A stretch of 64,000 nucleotides of DNA, taken from positions 124,001-188,000 of the forward strand of contig KV918882.1 in NCBI GenBank assembly GCA_002049455.2, given 5' to 3'. The number at the start of each line of letters is the position of its first letter. Position 1 is the stretch's first letter. The translations under genes and the position numbers were made by a program. Under the pieces are notes generated by a model. It saw only the letters and a list, made by a program, of their open reading frames with translations. It did not search any database and was not told where the DNA came from. Source of the stretch: Porphyra umbilicalis (lineage: Eukaryota; Rhodophyta; Bangiophyceae; Bangiales; Bangiaceae). This document shows positions 1 to 11,407 of this stretch, piece after piece.

Positions 1-1458
1 CCATGCTCGAAAGTTGAGAGGGGAGGCCGCGACTGCGCGGCCATCTCGGCTGACGCGGCCGAGGCTGCCTCAGCAGCGCGCCGCAGTGTGTCGGCCAATA
101 TGGCCGCTAACGGACGAGGTGGCGGCCCGCCTGGGGTGTGATGGCGGTGCACCGTGGCGTAGGCAACGAGCTACAGGCAGCACCCACATGCAATGCAGTA
201 AGATGCTTAGGCGGCGAGTCAGTAAACGTCCTCCCGCCCAGGTGGTACGGAAAGCACGGCGCTGGTGTCTATCAGAGGCACCCCCCGTTGTGACCTCTGG
301 GTGCGACGCTCGACGGCGGCCCGAAGCTCCAGTGCTGCTTCACGGTGCGATTGACCAGGTGGTTGTTTCGGCGTGCGCTCCAGACCCCCGGCGCTGTGGG
401 CACAGCTCAACCGCCGTGTGGCCCGTCGCCATCGCCCGTGCCAGTGACGTGGTCGGGTCGGCCGACAGAGGTGGCGGCCCAGCCCTGACGCGACCAACGG
501 CAGGGGCGATTGGTGATGGCGGCAAGATCGTGGCGGTCCGCAAGGCCGCCGGGGAGGTCGCCGCGCGGCCGCGCCGCTGGGCGGCTCGCGCGGCCGAATA
601 CAAGTAGCCGGTTGGTAGGGTGGCTGGCACTCTCGACGGGCGCCGACGCGCGCATCGCGCGAGAGGCGTGGCGTGCTTATCGTTCTACGCCGTTGCCAGT
701 AGTTGGGCGCGCCTCCAGTGGTGTACTATCCACGGTTCTTCTGGCGGGGGGGGGAGCGGCTACACACTACGACGGCGGCGGCAGGGGCTCAGAGGCTGAC
801 TTGATCGATGGCGGTGGGCTACCGCTACCTTTGTCACCCCCGATTCGCTCTCCACGTCGATCCCCCCCCCTCCGGCGTTCGCTCCGCCTCCCCCCCCGCC
901 GCAGCCTCCACCTCTGGACCGCCGCCGAGGGTGTCCATCTTGGGCGCCTCCGCCGCCGCCGCGACGGGCAACAACACGACGGCAGCGGCCGCCGCCGCCG
1001 CCGCCGCCGCGTGCACCTCCCGGTGGGCGGTCGCCGCGTCGGCCGAAGCTGCCGCCGCCGACGCGGCCGCGTCCGCGTCGGCCTCGGCCGCCGCCTCGGC
1101 GACCGCCGCCGATTGCGTCGTCGACGCCACCGCCGCGTCGCCGCCCGCCGCGGCGGTGGCAGCGGCGGCGGCAGCCGCCGCCGCCACCGCCGCTGCAGCT
1201 GCTTCCGCCACGTCGGACGCCGCGTCGCCGCCGGCGTGCACGTCGGCCGCGTGCTGATGGGTAAAAACGGGTTAAGAGTAGAGGAGGTACGAGTACAATA
1301 AAAGGAAAGAGCAGCAGAAAAGAGGGCTCGTGGAGCAGCAGGTGCGAAACATGTGGTGAGGTCAGCATAAAACAAAATGGTCCACATCACATCTCTCCCC
1401 ACCACGGTGAGCTACGTACGCATCAGCACCTTAGGGAGACCCATAGAAATCCACTCGT
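1..1458. other. GC-rich low-complexity region, no firm gene
   Basis: Positions about 840-1260 are a dense run of GCC/GCG/TCG-type triplets. They read as Ala-rich protein on either strand (808-1257 forward, 834-1241 reverse), so coding direction cannot be decided from sequence alone. The Ala-rich linkers of real genes in this window look similar, so this could be a fragment of one. No domain is recognisable. The flanks 1-800 and 1260-1458 show nothing I can name. Confidence 0.4.
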
Positions 1459-2030
1459 ATGCGACAGCTTACTCATCCAGCGCCCTTTCCGGCTCGCAGC
1501 GCAGTCAGGCAGAGCAGTGCGGTCGTGTGCGGCAGCGTACGCATCCAGCGCCCTTTCGGGCGCGCAGAGCAGTCGGCAGCCGCACACGAGCGAACGCCTC
1601 CTGCTCAAATCAAGTAGGCAGAGCAGTGCGGTCGTGTGCGGCAGCGTACGCATCCAGCGCCCTTTCGGGCGCGCAGAGCAGTCGGCAGCCGCACACGAGC
1701 GAACGCCTCCCGTGCAAATCAAGTAGGCAGAGCATTGCCGTCGTGTGCGGCAGCGTACGCATCCAGCGCCCTTTCGGGCGCGCAGAGCAGTCGGCAGCCG
1801 CACACGAGCGAACGCCTCCCGTGCAAATCAAGTAGGCAGAGCATTGCCGTCGTGTGCGGCAGCGTACGCATCCAGCGCCCTTTCGGGCGCGCAGAGCAGT
1901 CGGCAGCCGCACACGAGCGAACGCCTCCCGTGCAAATCAAGTAGGCAGAGCATTGCCGTCGTGTGCGGCAGCGTACGCATCCAGCGCCCTTTCGGGCGCG
2001 CAGAGCAGTCGGCAGCCGCGCACGAACGAA
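1459..2030. repeat. 109-bp tandem minisatellite, about 5 copies
   Basis: Near-identical units begin at 1522, 1631, 1740, 1849 and 1958 (exact 109-bp spacing), with a diverged partial unit from about 1459. Each unit contains a short hairpin built on CGCCCTTTCGGGCG. The repeated small reading frames on both strands come from the repeat period and are not genes. Confidence 0.9.
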
Positions 2031-2438
2031 CTCGTCAAGCGCGGTGATGGCAGCAATGAGGCTGCGACGACGGACACATTGGAACACTGCGCGTCGAGAA
2101 CGCGGAGCTGGAAGATCCACGACTGTTTGGCAAACCACATTGGAGAGACGGCCTGAAGTCCCAATGGCGGCATTCGAACCTCCCCAGATTTTGACGCGTG
2201 TCGACATGACTGGGATCCGCCTGCATTCAACTGCTCTTCACATTGTCAATTGCGCAATTGTGGATGGATCCGATCCGATTGAGACGGTGGCGCCGTCGAC
2301 GCGTCGGAGCCACAGTTCCTCTTCCCCACCGTCTTCGTCGCATGCTCCCAAACGCACCCCCCGTTGATCGGGTGTCCCCCATCCCGTCCTCCCTCAACCC
2401 TTCTCTTCCCTTCCCCGTTACCACACTACCCCATCCCC
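2031..2438. promoter_or_regulatory. Upstream region of the oxygenase gene
   Basis: This is less GC-rich than its surroundings. It holds a 14-bp perfect palindrome (CAATTGCGCAATTG, 2247-2260) and a double GATCCGAT motif at about 2267-2279, roughly 170 bp before the ATG, followed by a pyrimidine-rich leader. A role in transcription is inferred from position only. Confidence 0.25.
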
Positions 2439-3446
2439 ATGCCTTCCAAACGGGGAACACGCTCCAAGAAGCTGCGTAGCCTGCAGCGGAAGAAGGTGGC
2501 AGCGGCAAAGGCGGCAGCGGGGGCGCCGGCGGCGGCAGCGGCGTCGCCGCCGGCAGATGGCACGGTCGCCATGGCCGCTCAACATACGATGCCGGAGGGG
2601 GAGGCTACTTTGCCTTTCGCGACGACGCCGGTTGCGCCGCCGCCCGTGGACGCGACCGAGATGGTCGAGACGGAAGTTGAGATATTGATGGAGGGGCGTG
2701 TCGGCGTGCCGCACATCGACTTCCTTGGGTCGTCCGCACGAGTGCTCCACTCGGAGGTCGAGGCCAGCCTGGCCAGGCCGGGAGGCGCAGGCGTCCTGAC
2801 GCTGGCCAACTTCATCAACGACCATGATGCCGCCCTGACGGAGAAGGCCGCTGAGCGCTTCAACGAGGAGAACACAGTGGCCATCTTCAACACCCAGCCC
2901 GTATCCGAGATGCGGGGGCCAGGCGCAGACCTCAAGCGGCGCCAGGCGGTGATGAAGGCTACCTGGGCGGCTACACGAGTCGTAGTGGCCCGTCTTGAGC
3001 GGCTGTGTGACCTGATGTTTTACGTGTATGGTCGGCGGTATGTCGCATCCGAGCCAAAGATTCTGGTTTCATTGCCAGGCGCGGAACGGCAAATGCCGCA
3101 TGGCGACGATGCGGAAAAGAAGGATGTCGGTACCCCCCCGCGCACGCTGGGCGTCGTCATGGCGATTGACGACACCGCCTTCCTAGACACCTGGCCGAGG
3201 AGGTTTTGTGATGATTCGACTAACGGGGAGCTCATGTCTATTGTGTATCGGTCTGAGGTGGAGCGTGTGCACGTCAAGAAGGGGTGTATCATCCTTTTTC
3301 GAGGGGACGCAATCCACCGCGGCGTGGAGAACATGTCCGCAGACGACCTCGACCGCCGCGTGCATGCCTACTTACGGCTGGCTGATGAGCCCATCAGCAC
3401 CGAGTGGCGCGACAAGACCTACCCGGCCGAGGAGATAATTGACTAG
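2439..3446 (+). CDS. 2OG-Fe(II) oxygenase-like protein
   Basis: A 335-residue intronless protein. The ATG at 2439 (MPSKRGTRSKKLRSLQRKK) is preferred over the in-frame ATG at 2364, because the intervening part is Pro-rich, UTR-like sequence. The N-terminus is basic and Ala-rich (residues 1-70). The C-terminal half has the pattern of a double-stranded beta-helix dioxygenase: a PHGD metal motif (H221, D223), a GCIILFRGDAIHRG strand carrying the distal His (H293), and RRVHAYL, which would supply the Arg that binds 2-oxoglutarate. Such enzymes use Fe(II) and 2-oxoglutarate to hydroxylate protein, nucleic acid or small substrates; the substrate here is unknown. The fold assignment rests on motif spacing only. 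The gene lies between a minisatellite and satellite DNA. Confidence 0.6.
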   Translation: MPSKRGTRSKKLRSLQRKKVAAAKAAAGAPAAAAASPPADGTVAMAAQHTMPEGEATLPFATTPVAPPPVDATEMVETEVEILMEGRVGVPHIDFLGSSARVLHSEVEASLARPGGAGVLTLANFINDHDAALTEKAAERFNEENTVAIFNTQPVSEMRGPGADLKRRQAVMKATWAATRVVVARLERLCDLMFYVYGRRYVASEPKILVSLPGAERQMPHGDDAEKKDVGTPPRTLGVVMAIDDTAFLDTWPRRFCDDSTNGELMSIVYRSEVERVHVKKGCIILFRGDAIHRGVENMSADDLDRRVHAYLRLADEPISTEWRDKTYPAEEIID

Positions 3447-3595
3447 AAATAGATTTTTACACACCTGTTGTTTGTTCACCCGCACAGAGCCCACACTCAT
3501 ACGCGACGGACGCCCAGCGACGCCCTGCTACTGCCGCCGTCGCCGACGTTGCCGCACGTGCCACCGACCCACCCAACGACCGCGCGCACCAACCC

Positions 3596-4440
3596 CCCCC
3601 CACCGACACTCCACCCTTGCCGCCGCCGCGCCGCGCCGCCGAGGGCGCCGACTGCTCCCCACCCTTGCCGCCGCCCTTGTCGCCACCGCCGAGCCGCGGG
3701 CGTCGTCGCCGCCGCCGCGGTGTTGTCGCACTGCGGCCGTGGCGGTGGCGGCGGCGGCGGTCATCGTGCGGCCGCGCCATGGTGACGCCACGCGGGCGCC
3801 GCGGCGTGTGCCGGCGCGGCGGCGAGGAGCGCGCCGCCGCTCCGGCCGCGCCCCGCCACCGCGGGGGTCGTCAGCCCCCCGCCGTGGCCGCGGGGGTGAT
3901 GCAACCCCCGCGGTCGCTGCCCGTGCGACCGACCCACCCACCGACCGCACACACGCACACCCCCCCACCGACACTCCACCCTTGCCGCCGCCGCGCCGCG
4001 CCGCCGAGGGCGCCGACTGCTCCCCACCCTTGCCGCCGCCCTTGTCGCCACCGCCGAGCCGCGGGCGTCGCCGCCGCCGCCGCGGTGTTGTCGCACTGCG
4101 GCCGTGGCGGTGGCGGCGGCGGCGGTCATCGTGCGGCCGCACCATGGTGACGCCACGCGGGCGCCGCGGCGTGTGCCGGCGCGGCGGCGAGGAGCGCGCC
4201 GCCGCTCCGGCCGCGCCCCGCCACCGCGGGGGTCGTCAGCCCCCCGCCGTGGCCGCGGGGGTGATGCAACCCCCGCGGTCGCTGCCCGTGCGACCGACCC
4301 ACCCACCGACCGCACGCACGCACACCCCCCCACCGACACTCCACCCTTGCCGCCGCCGCGCCGCGCCGCCGAGGGCGCCGACTGCTCCCCGCCCTTGCCG
4401 CCGCCGTTGACGCCGCGCGGGCGGCGCCACGGCTGTCGGC
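3596..4440. repeat. GC-rich 365-bp tandem repeat, about 2.3 copies
   Basis: The block starting CACCGACACTCCACCC recurs at 3601, 3966 and 4331, giving a 365-bp period with high identity. Simple CCG/GGC tracts fill the unit, so long spurious reading frames appear on both strands. Degenerate related sequence continues to about 4980. Nothing gene-like is seen in 3447-4986. Confidence 0.85.
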
Positions 4441-4986
4441 GCGGCCGCTGCCGGCGCAGCGCCGATCCCGACTCCCCGCACCACCGCGGGGGTCGGCATC
4501 CCCCCGCGGTGGCCGCGGGGGTGCTCCACCCCCAGCGGCCCCCGCCCGTGCTGCCGCCCCACCCGCGAACCGCGCGCCCCCCCCCCCCCCCCCGGGGACG
4601 CACCACCCTTACGGCAGCTCGCCCCGCGCGGGCGGCGCCATGTCCGCCGCGCCCCGCCACCTCGTGGGTCGTCATCCCCGCGCGATGGCCGCGAGGGTGC
4701 TCAACTCCCAGCGACAACCGCCAATGCCGCCACCAAACACGCCACCATCGCCCCCCCCCCCCGCCACGCCGGCGATGAACCCTTGCGGCCGCCGCGCGCC
4801 GCCGCCGACAGGGCCGACTGGGCCGAAGACTCTCCGCCCTTGCCGCCGCCGTCGTCACCGCCGTCGTTGCTGCCGCCGAACCGCCCGCGTCGACGCCGCC
4901 AAGCAGATGCTGTCATGCGACGAAGGCGGCGGCGGCGGCGACGGCAATCGCGCGGTGACGCTGCGGTCACCCCGCGTGGGCGAATC

Positions 4987-7900
4987 ATTGAAACGGCGAC
5001 ATGCTGCTTTTGTGAAAACAGGGAATTAAACTTTGACATGCCCGCAACGTTGCTCTCAATGAGACCTATCAAACGCGCCCAAGAACAGTCCAAACGCATT
5101 TGTGTGACCAAAGTTATGTCCGATTTTCATCTGCTTACGGGAAGCGTCCGGCTACGAGTGCTCCGGCGGCCGGTGAGACCGCTTCAGCTCGCATAGTCAG
5201 AAGCTCCCCCTATGTTTCCCAGGGTGCCATGTGGTCCCTGAGCCCGTTTCTGCAGTCAAAAACTGAATCCGAGCACGTCCGGAGCACTAGTGGCCATGTG
5301 CATTCGTGTACCGCTACAGCATTGAAACGGCGACCTGCTGCTTTTGTGAAAACGGGGCATCAAACTCTGATATGCTCGAAACGTTGCTCTCAATGAGACC
5401 TATCAAACGCGCCCAAGAACAGTCCAAACGCATTTGTGTGACCAAAGTTATGTCCGATTTTCATCTGCTTACGGGAAGCGTCCGGCTACAAGTGCTCCGG
5501 CGGCCGGTGAGACCGCTTCAGCTCGCATAGTCAGAAGCTCCCCCTATGTTTCCCAGGGAGCCATGTGGTCCCTGAGCCCGTTTCTGCAGTCAAAAACTGA
5601 ATCCGAGCACGTCCGGAGCACTAGTGGCCATGTGCATTCGTGTACCGCTACAGCATTGAAACGGCGACCTGCTGCTTTTGTGAAAACGGGGCATCAAACT
5701 CTGATATGCTCGAAACGTTGCTCTCAATGAGACCTATCAAACGCGCCCAAGAACAGTCCAAACGCATTTGTGTGACCAAAGTTATGTCCGATTTTCATCT
5801 GCTTACGGGAAGCGTCCGGCTACAAGTGCTCCGTCGGCCGGTGAGACCGCTTCAGCTCGCATAGTCAGAAGCTCCCCCTATGTTTCCCAGGGAGCCATGT
5901 GGTCCCTGAGCCCGTTTCTGCAGTCAAAAACTGAATCCGAGCACGTCCGGAGCACTAGTGGCCATGTGCATTCGTGTACCGCTACAGCATTGAAACGGCG
6001 ACCTGCTGCTTTTGTGAAAACGGGGCATCAAACTCTGATATGCTCGAAACGTTGCTCTCAATGAGACCTATCAAACGCGCCCAAGAACAGTCCAAACGCA
6101 TTTGTGTGACCAAAGTTATGTCCGATTTTCATCTGCTTACGGGAAGCGTCCGGCTACGAGTGCTCCGTCGGCCGGTGAGACCGCTTCAGCTCGCATAGTC
6201 AGAAGCTCCCCCTATGTTTCCCAGGGAGCCATGTGGTCCCTGAGCCCGTTTCTGCAGTCAAAAACTGAATCCGAGCACGTCCGGAGCACTAGTGGCCATG
6301 TGCATTCGTGTACCGCTACAGCATTGAAACGGCGACCTGCTGCTTTTGTGAAAACGGGGCATCAAACTCTGATATGCTCGAAACGTTGCTCTCAATGAGA
6401 CCTATCAAACGCGCCCAAGAACAGTCCAAACGCATTTGTGTGACCAAAGTTATGTCCGATTTTCATCTGCTTACGGGAAGCGTCCGGCTACAAGTGCTCC
6501 GTCGGCCGGTGAGACCGCTTCAGCTCGCATAGTCAGAAGCTCCCCCTATGTTTCCCAGGGAGCCATGTGGTCCCTGAGCCCGTTTCTGCAGTCAAAAATT
6601 GAATCCGAGCACGTCCGGAGCACTAGTGGCCATGTGCATTCGTGTACCGCTACAGCATTGAAACGGCGACCTGCTGCTTTTGTGAAAACGGGGCATCAAA
6701 CTCTGATATGCTCGAAACGTTGCTCTCAATGAGACCTATCAAACGCGCCCAAGAACAGTCCAAACGCATTTGTGTGACCAAAGTTATGTCCGATTTTCAT
6801 CTGCTTACGGGAAGCGTCCGGCTACAAGTGCTCCGGCGGCCGGTGAGACCTCTTCAGCTCGCATAGTCAGAAGCTCCCCCTATGTTTCCCAAGGTGCCAT
6901 GTGGTCCCTGAGCCCGTTTCTGCAGTCAAAAATTGAATCCGAGCACGTCCGGAGCACTAGTGGCCATGTGCATTCGTGTACCGCTACAGCATTGAAACGG
7001 CGACCTGCTGCTTTTGTGAAAACGGGGCATCAAACTCTGCCATGCCCGCAACGTTGCTCTCAATGAGACCTATCAAACGCGCCCAAGAACAGTCCAAACG
7101 CATTTGTGTGACCAAAGTTATGTCCGATTTTCATCTGCTTACGGGAAGCGTCCGGCTACGAGTGCTCCGTCGGCCGGTGAGACCGCTTCAGCTCGCATAG
7201 TCAGAAGCTCCCCCTATGTTTCCCACGGTGCCATGTGGTCCCTGAGCCCGTTTCTGCAGTCAAAAATTGAATCCGAGCACGTCCGGAGCACTAGTGGCCA
7301 TGTGCATTCGTGTACCGCTACAGCATTGAAACGGCGACCTGCTGCTTTTGTGAAAACGGGGCATCAAACTCTGCCATGCCCATAACGTTGCTCTCAATGA
7401 GACCTATCAAACGCGCCCAAGAACAGTCCAAACGCATTTGTGTGACCAAAGTTATGTCCGATTTTCATCTGCTTACGGGAAGCGTCCGGCTACAAGTGCT
7501 CCGGCGGCCGGTGAGACCGCTTCAGCTCGCATAGTCAGAAGCTCCCCCTATGTTTCCCAGGGTGCCATGTGGTCCCTGAGCCCGTTTCTGCAGTCAAAAA
7601 CTGAATCCGAGCACGTCCGGAGCACTAGTGGCCATGTGCATTCGTGTACCGCTACAGCATTGAAACGGCGACCTGCTGCTTTTGTGAAAACGGGGCATCA
7701 AACTCTGCCATGCCCGCAACGTTGCTCTCAATGAGACCTATCAAACGCGCCCAAGAACAGTCCAAACGCATTTGTGTGACCAAAGTTATGTCCGATTTTC
7801 ATCTGCTTACGGGAAGCGTCCGGCTACAAGTGCTCCGTCGGCCGGTGAGACCGCTTCAGCTCGCATAGTCAGAAGCTCCCCCTATGTTTCCCAGGGAGCC

Positions 7901-8260
7901 ATGTGGTCCCTGAGCCCGTTTCTGCAGTCAAAAACTGAATCCGAGCACGTCCGGAGCACTAGTGGCCATGTGCATTCGTGTACCGCTACAGCATTGAAAC
8001 GGCGACCTGCTGCTTTTGTGAAAACGGGGCATCAAACTCTGATATGCTCGAAACGTTGCTCTCAATGAGACCTATCAAACGCGCCCAAGAACAGTCCAAA
8101 CGCATTTGTGTGACCAAAGTTATGTCCGATTTTCATCTGCTTACGGGAAGCGTCCGGCTACAAGTGCTCCGTCGGCCGGTGAGACCGCTTCAGCTCGCAT
8201 AGTCAGAAGCTCCCCCTATGTCTCCCAGCGTCAGGTTGGGTCTTTGAGCCCGTTTCTGCA
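4987..8260. repeat. 334-bp satellite array, about 9.8 copies
   Basis: Units start at 4987, 5321, 5655, 5989, 6323, 6657, 6991, 7325, 7659 and 7993, exactly 334 bp apart; the last is partial and degenerates after about 8222. Identity between units is very high and base composition is near 50% GC, unlike the GC-rich flanks. Variants occur in blocks: GATATGCTCGAAACG in units 2-6 and 9 (and equivalents), GCCATGCCC in units 6-8. This suggests unequal exchange. The 74- and 98-codon frames repeated in each unit are by-products. Confidence 0.95.
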
Positions 8261-8769
8261 CTGTAATTCAAGCCGAATTTGTAAAATGTTTCTAGATGTC
8301 GTCTTTTTTCACTGAATTTAATGCGTCCTGCCACGTCACCCTCGCCGCGCCTCTTCACTCGCTGTCGTCGCCACCCTGCCCACCAGCCTGCGATAAAACC
8401 CTGTGACGCCGACGGCCATCCTGCTTAATGCCTACTGCGTGGCGCCAACGACCGGCGTGCGTCTCGCCGGCGGCCGACGTGCATTGCGCCGGCGGCCGCG
8501 TGCGTGGCGCCGACGGTCGCCGTGCGTGGCGCCGGTGGCGGCGCCGGCAGCCACCGGCGACTGTCCGCCGCGCGAGCGTCGCCGCCAGGATTTCGGCGGC
8601 ACTCAAGGACCAGGAGGCCGTGGCGGCGGCTAACGTTGCGACGTCTGAGTGAGAAGGGAGGCGGGGGAAAGTGCATGAACATGTCTGCTGACGGGCAACA
8701 CCCGCGAGCAATGAACTGTATCAGCATGATCATATCTGTATGACTACCCCACACACAGAGTGCCACAAG
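8261..8769. other. Intergenic, no feature recognised
   Basis: This is the spacer between the satellite and the 3' end of the coiled-coil gene. Short Arg/Ala-rich frames are present on both strands. I see no conserved protein, RNA or repeat. Confidence 0.5.
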
Positions 8770-9827
8770 TCACTGTCCACCACGCACGACTCCACTCACA
8801 CCAGAGTCCGGGGCACCCTCCACGGGCCCGTCAACCGCCGCTTCTACTAGTCCAAGCACTTCATTGGTTGCAAGCTCAACAACACAACACGGCAAGGTGA
8901 GTGTGAGCTTGCCGCACGTATGGCGCTCGTCAAATGCCAAAATGCCCGTCACGCCGGCCGGACACCATCGTAGCGAAGCCGGACATGCGGGCATCAGGCG
9001 GAGCAACGAGGCCACAGGAATCGTCTTGCGTACAAGCGGGTGTGCGTAAGCATGGCAAAGGGGGTCAAACACCTCATCCTCCCGCACAGCCACGTCGACG
9101 AGCTCGCCAGTTGGGTGGCGTCTCAGTACGTAGCACGTGCTGCCTTGGTCGTCGCAAAGCCACTCAAGCAGGACGCGCGCGGGTGTAGACCCGTCCTTGC
9201 GAGCAAACCGACGAGACAAGCACCAGTTGCGAAGCGGAGCCGCCATTCCCAGCGCTTGAAGCAGGAGGTCGGGGGAGTGGAACTGCACTGTACGCAGCGC
9301 CTTTCCGCGACTGGAGGTTGCAGGAACGTCGTACGCCAACGACTGCATCTGGACGAGCTCGTCCAAGGCCCCCTTGTCCGTTACCATGTCAATGGTGAGG
9401 GTGACCTTGGTGCGGCTCTCGGCCTGGCTGGCCGATCCCCGCGCTTTGTTCAGCTCGGACGGAGGGCACATCTTGAGCCGCTCCACTAGGCGACACGACA
9501 GCCAACGCTGCAGCGCGCGCCCCAGCGGGTAGTGCTCCTGCTGTGCCACGGCTTGCAGCGCCCGGATGCCATTGAGAGATAGACGCGACGCCGCTAACTG
9601 CTCTTTACATGCAGCCATGTTCTTCTCCAGCGCATCACTTCTTGCCGCCAGCTCTTGCAACTCCTTGTTGACGCGGTCCATGGCTGCTGCGGGCCGCGTG
9701 CAGGACGCTGCGGGTGGAGCCGGGGGAGCGGGGGGAGCAGGCTGTGCTGGAGGGGCGGGGGGGGGGGGGTGTCGAGCGGGAGCGCCACGGCTCCAGGTGC
9801 GGCTGAACCGGCAGGCGCAGTCTCCAT
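8770..9827 (-). CDS. Unidentified protein with N-terminal coiled coil
   Basis: The solid part is a 303-residue frame from 9681 to 8770 that begins MDRVNKELQELAARSDALEK, a heptad-like coiled coil. It continues into a mixed alpha/beta-looking domain with well-distributed residues (for example RALQRWLSCRLVERLKMCPP), quite unlike the low-complexity shadows nearby. A Pro/Ala-rich leader starting METAPAGSAAPG at 9827 is one base out of frame across the G13 run at 9757-9769, so I extend the gene to 9827 with that caveat. I do not recognise the family. It is probably soluble, with no signal peptide or membrane segment. Confidence 0.55.
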
Positions 9828-10888
9828 GGCGTCCCTGTCGTCGCTGGAGTGGTCGGTGGGCTCACAGGGCGACGTCGTTAGCGACTCCCGGCAGCAATAC
9901 AGCAGAAGAAGAGCGGCACAACATCAAACTGTACAAAAGGAGCGACTTCGGAGAAACGCGGCAGTGGAAGACCGCAGGCGGTGAAGGCGAGTCAAGGCCT
10001 GAGAGAACAGCTCTTCCGCGGACGATGGTCCGTGAGGCAACGTCCGGTCCGATGAAGACGGGGGCCAAGTGACGGCGGGAGGACGACTGGGCCTGGGGCT
10101 ACTACCTTTACAGTGAGACTAGGCTTGTAGCCCCGCTCGAATTTTGGCTGACACCCGCCGTTTTACTGGGCTTCGTGCCAAGGTGGCGGTTGTCAGTGGT
10201 TCCAAGTGCACGCGGCGCGCAGGCCACATCGCGCGCAACGCGCTCGCGCGCGTTTGCCAAAGGCGCCGATGCCTTTGCCTGTGCTCGCCCCCGTCACGTG
10301 CCGTTCGGGATCTGCATTCTCCCGTCTCTGCCGCACCCGTGCGACGCTCGTCCCATACCTCCTACGCTCGCTTCTACCCCCGTGGCCGACGCCCTACCAT
10401 GGTATCTTTTTGCCGGACGATCGAAGTTTCTCAGCCCCCCCCCGCCACCAGCAGCCAACCGGCATCCTGCCAGTTGCCGTCACCACCGGCCCGCCCGCCC
10501 TTTTTACCTCGATGACCACTCGTGGACGGCAAAGCGCCCGTGGTGCTGTCATATCTTCGTCCTCGGACGGCTTGGGTAAACATTTCTCGATGAGCCTCTG
10601 TGCGCCCCTGTTTACTTTCTTGTGTGCGTGTCGGGCTCGTATGCCTGTCTGTCAACTTGGCGGGGATAGTGGTCATTTGACCTTGTCGGCATGGCCCAGG
10701 GCGGGCATGTGACTGGTGCGAACACGACGCTGACAGCGACGCTCTCCGTGACTCGCTGTAGTTGTTGTTTTTCTTCTTCCCTTTACATATCTCTCCTTCC
10801 ATACATGTCATTTGTTGCGCGCTGTGCTCAGATCTACGTGCGGGTCGGTCTGTTGAATGCGGTGAGGTTTCTTGGGGAGTGTGGGGTT
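9828..10888. other. Intergenic, no feature recognised
   Basis: Overlapping short frames are present in all directions, none with recognisable motifs. Stretches such as 10740-10830 are pyrimidine-rich. Confidence 0.45.
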
Positions 10889-11407
10889 CTCTTGTCGGTG
10901 AGCGCGGACACAGAGGGGCGCGCGGGTACAAATCTCCGCCCTCCTCGGAGAGCCCGACGCCGCGGTTGCAGGGGGCGCCCTGTGTCGGCGACGCAGTTCG
11001 GTTCTAACTGGTCTGTCTCGAACATCGTCTTGCGATGGTGTGCTTCGGTTGCCTGTTGTTTTTTGGCTACTGATTTTTCTTCCCGTTTGACATAAGCAGA
11101 CGCATCCTGTCTCCGATTGTCTGAGACGTCAATGGCTGTACGCCTAGGCGGGTGCTCTTGTCGGGGAGCGCAGACACAGAGGGGCTCGCGGGTACAAATC
11201 ACCGCCCTCCTCGGAGAGCCCGACGCCATGGTTGCAGGGGGCGCCCTGTGTCGGCGGCGCAGTTCGGTTCTAACTGGTCTGTCTCGTACCCCGTCTTGCG
11301 ATGGTGTGCCTCGGTTGCCTGTTGTTTTTTGGCTACTGGGTTTTCTTCCTGTGTGCAATAAGAAGACGCATCCTGTCTCCGACTGTCTGAGACGTCAATA
11401 GCTGTAC
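10876..11407. repeat. Tandem duplication, 266-bp period, two copies
   Basis: The block beginning CTCTTGTCGG at 10889 recurs at 11155, and the match runs to about 11141 and 11407 respectively. Roughly nine bases in ten agree. It includes GTTGCCTGTTGTTTTTTGGC and ends in GAGACGTCAATRGCTGTAC. The 174-codon reverse-strand frame across it is caused by the duplication. Confidence 0.8.

Noticed and set aside
834-1241. Ala-rich gene on the reverse strand
   Set aside because: The complementary frame is equally Ala-rich, so direction and reality cannot be judged without transcripts.
1377-2207. Possible CRISPR-like array
   Set aside because: Units are identical throughout, with no unique spacers between short repeats, and the genome is eukaryotic. 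It is a minisatellite.
2150-2220. tRNA-like box GGAGGTTCGAATG on the reverse strand
   Set aside because: No anticodon arm, D-arm or acceptor pairing could be found around it, even allowing extra introns.
3439-4858. Frames of 200-365 codons on both strands
   Set aside because: Produced by the GC-rich 365-bp tandem repeat; no motif.
5100-8315. Repeating 74- and 98-codon forward frames
   Set aside because: They recur with the 334-bp satellite period and have no start context or domain, so they are satellite DNA, not a gene family.
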